DNA of 64,000 nucleotides from Oscarella lobularis (Eukaryota; Porifera; Homoscleromorpha; Homosclerophorida; Oscarellidae), in the NCBI RefSeq assembly GCF_947507565.1, contig NC_089185.1:1178001-1242000 (forward strand), in the 5' to 3' direction. The notes below the pieces were generated by a model. The model saw nothing but the letters and a program-made list of their open reading frames with translations, had not been told where the DNA came from and did no database searches. Numbering within the stretch: the first letter of the stretch is position 1; each line of letters begins with the position of its first letter. The translations under genes and the position numbers were made by a program. Shown here piece after piece: positions 11,907-21,927 of the stretch.

Positions 11907-12461
11907 ATGAATTCGTCTTACTCTATCATCTTCTACGCGAGCATCGTGCTCATAGCCGTCTGCGGCGTTCCAACGCTCTCGAACCCGGTGAAAGTGCATA
12001 AAATGTCAACCAATTCGGAGTCCGAATCATCGAAACCAACGCTGCCGCAATCGTCAAGTGTGACGGCGCCCGAAGATCAGGGTGCCTCCGATGGGGAGCG
12101 ATCACGATACGGCAAAATCACTGTTACGGTCACAGAGACAAATGATACCGCTCCTGAGCCTCGAGATTCTAGTAGCACTATCGAGATCTCCACCAAAAAG
12201 AAATGCGAACGAAAACTCACATCGGTGACAATGAGTATTGGAACGTGCCACAAACGCATATCCGTCTACAACTGTTTTGGATCGTGCACGAGCCGCACGG
12301 TAACAAATCCATACGGAAAGCTCGACTCGATCTGCAGATGCTGTCAACCAGTATCGGTGACTCGAACGGCACTTGTGTTTGACTGTCCCGAACTCGAAGA
12401 ACCTCGCGTCCGTTACGTCGAGTCGGCCAATGCGTGCCGTTGTCGACCGTGCGCACAATAA
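11907..12461 (+). CDS. Secreted CTCK-like cystine-knot protein 3 (intronless)
   Basis: 184 residues. The N-terminus MNSSYSIIFYASIVLIAVCG is a signal peptide. Residues about 25-90 are Ser/Thr/Glu-rich with NxT sites. The C-terminal domain reads CERKLTSVTMSIGTCHKR, YNCFGSCTSRTV (C-x-G-x-C), ICRCCQPVSVTRTALVFDC and ACRCRPCAQ at the very end. This spacing matches the C-terminal cystine knot of mucins, von Willebrand factor and bursicon-type ligands. The extra cysteine in CRCCQ is the kind that links CTCK dimers in known families. AATAAA at 12589-12594 is the likely polyadenylation signal. Function is inferred from fold only. Confidence 0.8.
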   Translation: MNSSYSIIFYASIVLIAVCGVPTLSNPVKVHKMSTNSESESSKPTLPQSSSVTAPEDQGASDGERSRYGKITVTVTETNDTAPEPRDSSSTIEISTKKKCERKLTSVTMSIGTCHKRISVYNCFGSCTSRTVTNPYGKLDSICRCCQPVSVTRTALVFDCPELEEPRVRYVESANACRCRPCAQ

Positions 12462-13608
12462 TAGCATGCATTATTACTATTTCTATTTTCAATTATTCTG
12501 CCTTAGACGAGTTTTGTGCGATATTTTTAAGAGCTTTTTATAGACCGTAGAATGTACCGTCGCGGATGCCGCTGCTAAGCAATGTCAAAATAAAACAGGA
12601 ATGATTTACAAGGTTTGGCGTGCAGATCTAGATCCGTTCCAGTCCGGTCTTGTCTCGTGCGGCGGCCGCACCCATAGATACAAAGGACAATAAAAACAGC
12701 AAGAGCCTTGGACGATTGCTCTGTTACCAAGCCCCGACTTTATACCAGGCTCCACTAGCCCAAGAGAGGAATCGTGATAGGACGAAAAGGACGTGTGCAC
12801 GTTTTGGTAGTATCGGCTGCATGCAAACAATTGCTGTGTGAAGCCATGGCAAAGACACACCTAATTATATCGTAAGGAGTGCCGTGCGTACAACGTAAAG
12901 AGAGGCACTACGGGCTTCTCTCCTCTCTGAGCAATCAATGGGACTAAATTAGAAGGGCGCGCGATCAACGTCCGGTCTCGAGGATTCGGATAACGTTAAG
13001 TATCCTTTCAAGTTAAACAACATCTCGCCAGCTCGTACGAGGCACACGCTTTGCGGGCTTCAACGACGCTCACCATGCATGAATCGGGTCGAGTTAGTTA
13101 CCAGAGCGCTTAGTGTCATGCAGACAGAGATAAGTATACCTCCTCTGCTTATAATTGGTTGCTGACAGACCGGTTTGACCGTCTTCGACACGGCGATCAA
13201 TCGGAGTTAGGACCATGCAACGCCTTATATTAGAGGCTTTGCAAAACGTTCCAGTGACTTCACCGAAAGTGACCCGGTTGTGGTCGTACTAGGGAACCGA
13301 GTCGTTGTGTCCGAAAAAAACCGCCCGTTGCTGCGCTTACGAAGCGGTGAAACGGCACAGACGGCGGCACACAGAAACGGCGAGAGAGATGCGAAGCAAA
13401 ACATTCTAACGATATTGACATTGAAAAAAGCTACTTTCGGGTCCGTTTGAAACGGGGCTAAACGACGTCAACGAGCTAACAACAGACTAGCCATGGAATC
13501 AATCAGACCCGAGTGGTCTAATCGCTCGAGTGAAACAGCTCCTTTCCTCTTAGATATACTCAAACGGTTGTCGTAAGATCGCGCCATTCGCACCGCGAGA
13601 AGAGTGGA
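12462..13608. other. Intergenic region between CTCK genes 3 and 4
   Basis: Carries AATAAA of gene 3 at 12589-12594. The remaining kilobase has stop codons in all frames at short spacing and no RNA gene that I recognise. The distal part should include the promoter of gene 4, but I see no clear TATA box. Confidence 0.5.
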
Positions 13609-14202
13609 ATGTCGTCAATCAGACTCATCCTCCTCCTTTTCGTCGCTTCACTAGCGTCGGCAAAGCCCAAAATCGGCACCGTGGCCGATAATTCGACTCG
13701 GGTGGACTTCGGCGGCGGAGGCGACAAGGTCAAGGCCCCGGTACCAAGCAAAATAAATCCGAGCGGCTGCAGATCTAAGAACGACGACGACGAGGACGAC
13801 GACACTGGTCCTCGGTCGACGGAAGCCGTCAGAACGACCGTGACGGTTCCGGCTAGCGACCCAAGACGATTGATGTCGTCTCCGTCGCCGTTGTCGTTGC
13901 TGCCGCCGCTACGCTGCCAACCGCAACTAATCTCGACAAATTTTACGGACGAAACAACGGGTTGCTCGGGTGAAATTGCGATAAATATGTGCGCCGGAAT
14001 GTGCGAAAGTTTCTCCGACTTGACGAACAGCGCCATGTCGTTTTGCAGCTGCTGTCAAGCGTACGAGTACGAAAAGCAGGAGGTGTTTCTCCGCTGCCCC
14101 GGCAGAGATGGCACGCGCAAGAAAAAGATTCGAGTTGCCAAGGCCTGCGCATGTCTAACGTGTCGCCATTTCAACAAAAGGGGGAGGAGGTCAACGACCT
14201 GA
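13609..14202 (+). CDS. Secreted CTCK-like cystine-knot protein 4 (intronless)
   Basis: 197 residues with signal peptide MSSIRLILLLFVASLASA. The linker (residues about 19-100) contains an acidic run encoded by GAC/GAG repeats (NDDDEDDDTG). The C-terminal domain shows LRCQPQLI, TTGCSGEIAINMCAGMCES (C-x-G-x-C), FCSCCQAYEYEKQEVFLRC and ACACLTCRHF. The chain then runs on into a basic tail NKRGRRSTT that the paralogues lack. An NFTDE site is a possible N-glycan position. It lies 273 bases upstream of paralogue 5 in the same direction, the tightest pair of the array. Confidence 0.8.
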   Translation: MSSIRLILLLFVASLASAKPKIGTVADNSTRVDFGGGGDKVKAPVPSKINPSGCRSKNDDDEDDDTGPRSTEAVRTTVTVPASDPRRLMSSPSPLSLLPPLRCQPQLISTNFTDETTGCSGEIAINMCAGMCESFSDLTNSAMSFCSCCQAYEYEKQEVFLRCPGRDGTRKKKIRVAKACACLTCRHFNKRGRRSTT

Positions 14203-14475
14203 ATCGATTGGCAAATTGATTAGACTCTAATTGGAGTGTGTGTGCACGTCAGAGAGTTTCACTGTAGAAAGGCAATAATAACCACTTATTGCCGGGCAGA
14301 CTTCGAAGAACGATAAATTGTAGAAGGTAGCCGGTAGTGAGTAGCTAGTTATGTATATGCAGAAACGCAATTAATAAGGCGGTCGTACGACAAACGTGTC
14401 AAAGGGCGGGAGAAAGGGGGGTGCGGAGGAGATGAGCAGCGCGCAAAGACGACGCGCTACATCGACAGAGTGAAC

Positions 14476-15099
14476 ATGAAAAGAAGCACTCTGATTGCTC
14501 TGATTGTTCTCGTTGCCCACGTGGCGTCACAGCAAACTGATCGCCACGGCGTGGTCGACACCGCCCAGCGGCACCGACCGACGACAGAAAAGGGAAACGA
14601 GAATAATTCGAACGGGCGTACGGAACAGATTCTTCACGTCGCCGACAAAAAAATTCGATTCCGAAAGCCGTCCGTTGCCGAGCCTACGACGCCGCCGCTG
14701 CCGCCAACCGCGGCGGCACCGGCGAGCGGCCAAAAGCCTCGCGTGCCGCTAACCAGCCAAGGTCCGTGTCGAAAATGTTCGCCGTGCTTGAAAGCAAACA
14801 AGTGCGAGTTGAAATACAACTACCCCATCACCGTGACCGTGGCCGGCTTGCCGTGCACGTGGCGAATTCCGGCGTCGGTATGCCACGGCGACTGCATGAG
14901 TTATAGTATGCCGGCAAACGCACGATCGGCGACGCTGCGACGACTCGGCGTTCAGTTCGAGTACAGCCACACGTGCCGATCGTGCCAGACGGTTGACGTC
15001 ATCTACGTCGAACGACGCCTGCACTGCGTTGGAACGACGACGACAATAAGGGTGCCGCAAGCGAAGGCTTGCAGTTGTCGAGTGTGCCCCCCTTACTGA
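14476..15099 (+). CDS. Secreted CTCK-like cystine-knot protein 5 (intronless)
   Basis: 207 residues. The ATG at 14476 gives signal peptide MKRSTLIALIVLVAHVAS; the open frame extends only two codons further upstream. The mature chain starts QQTDRHGVVDTAQ, sharing HGVVD with CTCK protein 1 and HGVVE with the NTR protein encoded at 15563-17050. A Pro/Ala-rich linker follows. The C-terminal part has extra cysteines (PCRKCSPCLKANKCELK) before the knot: LPCTWRIPASVCHGDCMSYS (C-x-G-x-C), HTCRSCQTVDVIYVERRLHC and ACSCRVCPPY. Like protein 2 it has C-R-S-C-Q with one cysteine fewer. It is convergent with the NTR gene, 463 bases apart. Confidence 0.8.
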   Translation: MKRSTLIALIVLVAHVASQQTDRHGVVDTAQRHRPTTEKGNENNSNGRTEQILHVADKKIRFRKPSVAEPTTPPLPPTAAAPASGQKPRVPLTSQGPCRKCSPCLKANKCELKYNYPITVTVAGLPCTWRIPASVCHGDCMSYSMPANARSATLRRLGVQFEYSHTCRSCQTVDVIYVERRLHCVGTTTTIRVPQAKACSCRVCPPY

Positions 15100-15562
15100 T
15101 AAAACGGCAGTCGCTCTGCGCTGAGATTGTAGAAAGGACGTAGAACTACTTTGCTTTAGTCTGTTATTTCTTCAGGCTGCGTATAGATCTTCTACACTGT
15201 AATCTGCTAGCGCGGTGTTGCTTGCGTACCGGTATGTGTCGATAATTTCGTAGTAGCGGAGTGCGTGTTAGGGGTGGAGCGAACGTAGCGCAGGGGGGCA
15301 ATCACAACAGAGATCCATTTAGGGACCCCGCTTCGCCTAAAGATAGCCTCACCGACAGTGCCGAGTTGGGATTGTCTTCGCTACTTCGTCTGCTTCCTAG
15401 AGGCGCCGTCTCGCCGTGGTAAGCGTGATGCACGTGAACACCTCGGCTCGAATCGCCCGGATACCTTATTCTGCGTTCTGCGAGCTAATGTCTGCGAAAT
15501 AAAAAAACTAGAAATGCATGCCTACTATCTACTAAACACAAAAAGTCTAAGTCACGATTGAT

Positions 15563-17050
15563 TTACTGGAATGATGAGGCGGTCGACGTTGCCAGTGATG
15601 GCGTGACGGAAATGGAAGCCTGACTACTAGTAATTGAACGTGCAGTCGAGCTCGATTTGCTTGGCAACGGCAGACCCTTTTCTGACGTCTTCACCGTTTG
15701 CATCGTGATCGGGACTCGGCTGACAGCAGTGACCGGTCTAGTAGTCGGTGGTGGCTTGGGGATGTCAGGCTGGCATGCTCTTGCAGCTGAGATGAGAACC
15801 GGAGCTACACGAGATGCTCGACTGATGGTGAAAAAGTGCTTGCGCGACTTTGAATGATATTTGAGTTTCCCAAACATGAAATAGCTTTCGTTCACTAGTA
15901 GATTGGGACAGGGGCATCGCGAGAATTGGAGATTCTGCGTGTTTCTCTCCTCAAATCGAACGTGCAGTCGTTGGCCTATAATGATGGGTACACCAGTCCT
16001 GTTTCGATGAACGTTTTCAATTTCTATCCTGTAGCCTTTGGCGTCTCTCTCCAAAACCGTGGCCTCGATTCCTAGGGTAAAAGAGAATCACACGCTATTG
16101 GAATTCGCTCTACATCGTGCACGATGCCGCTTACTCACCATAGTGATATCGACGATTGCAAAATTCCTTCAGATTTTTGAAATCACCGGAGCAATCCGGA
16201 CAGGTCGATTCTGTAAAAGAAAGGCTTCCTTTATTTTTGTATTCCCCAAAGACATGCTGCATATATCTATCTTTAGCTCCGGCAAAGATCAGACGCAGTC
16301 GTGTTTGTTATTTTCCCCCGGTCTGCTTACCATCAAAAGCGTTTTTCGTTTTGTCTTTTTCTCTGTGCCGATCGGGCCTGTCCTTTCCGTGATTGGTGCT
16401 TGGAAGAGGCAGTTTGGCTACACATATAAATGTCAAGAATCGATGTGTACGTGACGGTAAGAGATACGGAGGAACGTTTACGTTGCAGGACACGCCTTGT
16501 TCCTGCAGAGCTGCTAAGGATAGCTGGGATTTTAGGAAGCCTACACCGTACATTAGTGTACTCGCGCGGTTGGATCATGCAATGAGCCTAATTTCCGGCA
16601 GAGTGCAGATGTTTTATCAAACATCTACGACTCATCTCCAGCCTGCCTCGAAAACTGATTACGATAGCACCCCTCGCAATAGTTTACAGGGTGCTGTAAG
16701 CAGCGGTATAGTTAACAATTCCGGTTGCGCAAATGCAAATTTGTTCACTTATCAGGGCAATCCAATCGCGTGAGAGATCTGCATAGGTAGGTAGGTACCA
16801 AAATTTGCCGCATGGCGAAAGGCACCGCGTGGGGTACGTGAGAGGGGTTGGGGGGGAGGTAGAGGGACGAGGACTTACGTTTTGGCACGCCACCGGCGGG
16901 TGACAACTTGAGTTTCACGGCCCCAATTCCAGCAGCAGACGCTTCGACCACGCCGTGACCTGAAACGTGAGTAGATGGTGAAGAGACGACGTCGGACAGG
17001 CGAGTGAACAGGACGAGTGCGACTAGGCTGTAGATGGCGATTTTCTCCAT
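15563..17050 (-). CDS. Secreted NTR-domain protein 1 (netrin/sFRP-like), multi-exon
   Basis: Exon 1 starts at 17050 with signal peptide MEKIAIYSLVALVLFTRLSDVVSS and a segment containing SGHGVVEASA. A middle exon near 16220-16140 encodes CPDCSGDFKNLKEFCNRRYHYG, the first half of an NTR (C345C-like) module with its C-x-x-C and FC cysteines. The last exon (from about 16070) has VLERDAKGYRIEIENVHRN, FSRCPCPNLLVNESYFMFGKL (the C-P-C-P...Y-x-x-F/M-G signature) and RACQPD, then a Ser/Thr-rich tail ending SSFQ. NTR modules occur in netrins, secreted frizzled-related proteins, TIMPs and complement, where they bind ligands or proteases. A TATAAGC sequence on the minus strand near 17131-17137 may be its TATA box. 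Exon borders between 16260 and 16880 are uncertain. Confidence 0.75.
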
Positions 17051-17935
17051 TCTGCTCTTGAAACGTGTAGCACACCCGCTCGTGTCAACACAGAATAAAC
17101 GAATGAGACGGCGACGTCAGAGTTTGGCGCTTATACGTGTTCGCACCCGGAAGTAAGTCAGAGGCTGGTTTGCACTACCATCCCCAAATTCCCAGTCGTC
17201 GGTAAGCAGAGACGACCTTTGCGCATAGAGACACTCACTTACGAAAAAGACGTTCCAAAGGGTAATGAATTTGTCCGTGTCGTAAGCAGCACCGCTTAGC
17301 TAATTGGCTCCATATCTACGCAACGGAACAAATTTATACAAACGGTCAAGGCAATCCGGTTTCTGTTCCCACATCGTCATTCATCTCAGACTCAAAAGAT
17401 TTGCAAATTCGTCGGTTAGCGGTCATGATCCCAGACGTGAGCGTCGGAGGCAAACCAGCACACGTCAGCGGGTGCACCAGTTCTCACGTCATGCCGTTGC
17501 TGGCGGAAGTTAGCACCGCCTACCTTCCGCCGCGGCATCGGCAGTAGTATCCGCCGGCGACAAATCGTTTCCCGGTGACGACCAATTAGACGCACAGACT
17601 CAGACGGCTGCCGAGTCTCTTGGAAAGCTCAGGCAAAACGCATTTCTCCTCGGGGAAACCTACATGGAGACGATTAGAACCAGAAGTTACTGGTTACGGT
17701 ATTCTCTATAATCACAAACAACACGATAAACAGCAATAATATGTCATAGCAAAAATAACCAGCCGTACACGGCCGACACAGCAAAAGAATATGTATAATA
17801 CGGTTTTCAATTAGAGAGACAGAATAAAATTCAATAGGATATTTTCTTGCGAGAGTGTCTACGTCAGTTCACTATTTATTAACTTGAAGTAATTAATTAA
17901 GCGAAGAAGCAGACGCTGGTTCGGGAAGTAGGATG
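17051..17935. other. Gap between NTR genes 1 and 2
   Basis: Upstream region of NTR gene 1 and 3' flank of NTR gene 2. Apart from the TATA-like element near 17131-17137 I see no feature. AT-rich 17650-17900 probably lies downstream of NTR gene 2. Confidence 0.5.
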
Positions 17936-19136
17936 TCAATTAGAAACTTCGTTGGAAGACGGATCCATAAATGGAACCGGACCTTTGGGATTAGAGTGAG
18001 CGACTTTGACGAGACGACCGACGTCGCTTAGGGAACGAAGCGGCGGCGATTGAGAAAGCGGCATGTCGGCCGAGCCGCTGTAATCGCACGATTGCTTAGA
18101 AATGCTTCGGAGCGATTCTCGAGACAACTTGCGCTGACGATGTTTGTCACTGAGTCTAATCGCCGACTTGAGTGCCAGACTACTACCGTCGGCTCCCGAA
18201 AAATGCCCAAACGTTGCGTAGAATGCTTTGGGTTTTAGTGCGGGACACGCACAGTGCGCCAATTGTTTGTTGATGGCCATTCGGGTCGTGGAAATAGGTA
18301 AGGTCAGAGTCACCGATTGGCCAGGTCTGATCCGAACGTGAGATCGCCTTTCGTTTTTGTAGACTTTGATCACTTGAACGGTGTAGTCCTTTCGCGACTT
18401 GTTTTTCACCAGCACTTCGACTCCTATGGTCAGATGTCATGGTAAGACTCGCGGTTAGAAACAGTACGTTTGGGACAGAATGCGCTCGTTCAATTATGCA
18501 TTGGAAATTCTCGGAGCTCGGGCGGAATGCAGAGAATGATATTAGAGCGTCGCTTACCGAAATCGTAATTCATATCGCAGAAAGAACTGACATTGGGCAC
18601 CTGACCGACACCATAAACGAGGCATTCCGGACAACCGTCTAGGAAAAAAGGACAATTGAATTGGTTTGCGAGAAAACGATACCGATCATAATTAGAGGTC
18701 CCCGACACCCGGAATGCCCAGTCTCCAGGAGCGGAAGCCAGACACAGCCAAGCATCATGACGAGGACGCGGAGAAGGCAATGTATAAAACGGCCAGAAGC
18801 ACTCACCACGAGCACTATCAAGCACTCCTTCCGCCTTCGACCGTCGGGGAAGAGACGGTTTGGGCTCGGATACGACAGCAGGAGCAAGCCTCGGCTTCTC
18901 ATGTTTCCAATCTTTGGTTACTATGAAAAAGAGAGAGAGACGACGCGCTTTACATCGACGAAAATCCTCGTTTCGTCGATCGTCACGCGCGACCACGTAC
19001 TCAAATAACGACTTCCACGGCCGGCGGCCGATCGCCCCGACTCTTTAGGACGAAGCGAAGCAGCTTGCGACCGATCTAGAACCGCACAAAGTGCGGCGAC
19101 AGCTATTAGTAGTGGGACGCCAATCACCGCCGTCAT
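17936..19136 (-). CDS. Secreted NTR-domain protein 2 (netrin/sFRP-like), multi-exon
   Basis: Signal peptide MTAVIGVPLLIAVAALCAVL begins at 19136. A second coding exon near 18620-18550 encodes DGCPECLVYGVG, NVSSFCDMNYDFG (NTR cysteines C-x-x-C and FC). The terminal exon, from about 18415, reads VEVLVKNKSRKDYTVQVIKVY, AHCACPALKPKAFYATFGHF (C-x-C-P...Y-x-x-F-G) and SKQSCDYSG with the last cysteine, then a Ser-rich tail ending SSNEVSN. The order of cysteines parallels NTR proteins 1 and 3. The gene is on the minus strand and its start is about 2 kb from the start of CTCK gene 6, so they are divergent. Confidence 0.75.
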
Positions 19137-19211
19137 CTGTCTTCTATCTGTCTTCTCTGGCGAAAAACCGGCTCAACTAAGGGGACTGATCAGCAGACTG
19201 TCTGTCGTGCA

Positions 19212-19222
19212 CTTTTTATATG
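19212..19222 (-). promoter_or_regulatory. TATA box of NTR gene 2
   Basis: Minus-strand CATATAAAAAG about 75 bases before the ATG at 19136. It is close in sequence to the TATA box of CTCK gene 1, suggesting a similar core promoter. Confidence 0.55.
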
Positions 19223-20168
19223 ATTCGGCGAGCGCGGCGCCACCAAAGATAGATGAATACGCCGAACGAGGAATAATTGCCGTCTCTAACACAATGATTA
19301 CATAACAATATAGTTCGTTAGCTCTTTCCCCCCGTACCGTGATACGGTGCAAAAAAAATCACAGCACTTAGTAGCGCCGATCGAGCACATTGCGCGAGAC
19401 ACAAATGAACGCGATTCGCCCTCGTTGCTCCCCAAGTCCTCGTCTCGCCGCGAGCCGCCCCCCATTTTCCCCAGATGGTGCCGGCCCCAAATTCGTCACT
19501 ACCCCTCCCTCCCAAATTGAAAACCGGCACCATTTTCCGCACGCAAGTAGACGTTTTTGCACCCGATCGGCGGCTTTGAGGCTCGGTCGGTTCGTCTCCG
19601 CGGGGACTTCGCCCGCGCCGGGGAATTGGGCTCGTCTCCCTTTACCATGCACCGCAATCGAATTACGGCCCGCACCCGTGCGGTTTCCAATCGAAGCGAT
19701 TCGAACTACTCGCGCGCGTACGTACGTCGCACGACGCGGTACCGCGAGCAGCCGTGTTTTGAACAAACAATTCCGACCGCTGTTTGATAAACACGCGCCC
19801 GCCGCCCGCACGCCCCTATTCGCCCAGCGACGCTAGCCGACAAATTCGGCGGGTGCCTTTATTGGCGGGGCGGCGCACATGTGCATAGAGATTTTTTTCG
19901 GCCTCTTGCTATCGCGAGAGGGATTCAAACGGAATTGGAACCGTCAAATACAAAACGTAGGGCGTTAGTCCCTTGTCGATCTTCGATCAGAGTAACAATA
20001 GCACTCGAGTGGGCGACTCTCTTTTTTTGGGATCCCATGCGCATTCACTATTCAAATTCTAGTTCCTGCAATCAGCTGGCAAAGCCAGTTAGGTTTCGCA
20101 GAAGGAGCTCGAAGGTCAAGGAGGAGCAAGACAATCGTACGGCGTTTGTACCAAATATTACCTCTCAC

Positions 20169-20170
20169 GA

Positions 20171-20209
<39 letters not shown>

Positions 20210-20235
20210 ACGTTGATGATGATATGATGATGATA
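20169..20235. repeat. GAC then GAT-rich trinucleotide microsatellite
   Basis: A pure GAC run from about 20169 to 20209 is followed by GATGAT-type repeats to about 20235, in non-coding sequence. Confidence 0.9.
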
Positions 20236-21100
20236 AAGATGATAATATTAATGATAACAGTACGATATGGCTCGACCCCACTCGTTCCTACTAAATAGAA
20301 ACGCCATTGGAAACCCTGACCCAAAGGAAATTCCTAACAACCTCACCCGCCGGATCTAATATGGCATGCAGTCGAAGATTCTTTCCCGATTGGGATCTCA
20401 GGAAATGGATCTATATAAAAGCTTTCGGTCTGATTCCAGGTGGGCCCATCTCTGGCTTTCCTTGACCAATGCATGAATAAGAAGGCCCGGCTTATGTAAA
20501 GGAGCACGCCGACTACGCCTATTGCTGGGAAGCTGAAGGGAAACTGTTGGCGGCCGCACTTGCCGTCACGTTGTCTTGGAGCGCCTCTTTAGAAAGAAAT
20601 AACCAGTTCAGAAGCCGCAATTGCTTGGAAAATTGAAAATTACGTCTTTGCTCCACGTGTTGCTTTCCGGTTCGCCAAGCCAAGCCAAGGTAAACTCTTC
20701 CTTCGTTTGGATAAACGACTCTGGGGACCACTTCCTTTCGTATAGCCTTGTTCCCATATTTCTTTGTAACTCTAGACAATACGACGGCAACATATACATA
20801 AACACTCATGTTCATGCATGAGACTAACAAACTCACCCGCAAGGCAGACTCCTTTTCGATTCACATTCAAACAGAGCACTCCACCTAAAAGGATCCGATG
20901 ATTTCCCTGACTCCACCTCGTTGTACGGCTCAATTACCGCGAAGGAGTAAAAAAAGAAAGATCCGTGTCAAGCAATCAAGAGAGGCGGAGCTTGAACCGA
21001 CGATGCTCCGACCATAAAAAGGAGACGACCGAGTCAAATCGACCATCAGAGACCAACTCGAATCCAAAGTGTTCTCTCAAAAAAAAAAAGAAGAAGAATC

Positions 21101-21679
21101 ATGAAGCTGCTGATGACAACAGTTCTCCTCGTCCTCATCTCTCTCTGTTCAAGTGCCAGTGCCGGTCTATTTAGAGTGCACCAGGCGCACGTGAAGCGAG
21201 CCAATTGGACGAAAACCGACGAGGGGAAAAAAGCTCGCATACCGATGAACGAAAGAACGTCAGCGCCGACGAACAAGCCACAGACAACGCAGCCAGTGCC
21301 ACTGACAACGGAGCCACCGACGACAAAAGGAGATAGGATAACGATTCTACGAGTCGTTCATGAGTTAGAATGTCGGCCTCGCTTGCAGCACGTGAGAGTT
21401 CGTCTCGGTTCGTGCGTGGGACACCATGAGGCGCGCGTATGCGTGGGATCTTGCCCCACCATCGCGTCGCACTCGTCGTTCGGGGACGTTTTCGATCTGA
21501 CGTCTAAATCGCCGGCTAGGCGTTGGCAGTTGGATGTTCGTTCTCGCTGTTCCTGCTGCCAGCCCGTGAACGCGACGGAAACGAAGACGTACAAAGTGGA
21601 ATGCATCGGCGAGGTTTCCAAGACGATCGTCGTGCCCTTCTTCAGCAAGTGTGCGTGCAGAAAAGTGCATCGATGCTAG
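21101..21679 (+). CDS. Secreted CTCK-like cystine-knot protein 6 (intronless)
   Basis: 192 residues, with signal peptide MKLLMTTVLLVLISLCSSASA. The linker is Thr/Pro-rich (QTTQPVPLTTEPPTTKG), typical of O-glycosylated stalks. The knot domain shows LECRPRLQHV, LGSCVGHHEARVCVGSCPT (C-x-G-x-C), RCSCCQPVNATETKTYKVEC and KCACRKVHRC. The C-S-C-C-Q-P-V block is nearly identical to that of CTCK protein 3, so 3 and 6 are probably the closest relatives although two NTR genes and about 8.6 kb separate them. ATTAAA at 21806-21811 may end the transcript. Convergent with NTR gene 3. Confidence 0.8.
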   Translation: MKLLMTTVLLVLISLCSSASAGLFRVHQAHVKRANWTKTDEGKKARIPMNERTSAPTNKPQTTQPVPLTTEPPTTKGDRITILRVVHELECRPRLQHVRVRLGSCVGHHEARVCVGSCPTIASHSSFGDVFDLTSKSPARRWQLDVRSRCSCCQPVNATETKTYKVECIGEVSKTIVVPFFSKCACRKVHRC

Positions 21680-21927
21680 AAAAGCGCGCAACCTAATTGA
21701 TGTCAACTACCCCAACGACATTCATCAAATACGCGCGTATACAAAAAAAACTTCCGCTGCTGCTAGCTACTAGAAAATTAGATGGTACCAAACGCAAATT
21801 GAGTAATTAAAAGCAATGTATTTCCTACCAGCGAAACGTTCTGTATTTACTAAACACGTTCATACTTTATCGCATACCTCCTCAGCATATGTGAGACGTA
21901 GACACCTAGCAAAGTCTAAAGATACCG

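Larger units (their letters stand above)
19137..21100. other. Two-kilobase divergent intergenic region between NTR gene 2 and CTCK gene 6
   Basis: Contains a minus-strand TATA box (CATATAAAAAG, 19212-19222) for NTR gene 2, a GC-rich stretch at about 19390-19880, a GAC/GAT microsatellite at 20169-20235 and a TATA-like CCATAAAAAGG (about 21012-21022) for CTCK gene 6. The GC-rich part is open on both strands for about 147 codons, but neither product looks like a protein family. Confidence 0.5.

Noticed and set aside
19368-19836. Long overlapping open frames on both strands (147-148 codons)
   Set aside because: Explained by high GC content that lowers stop codon frequency; neither translation resembles a protein family.
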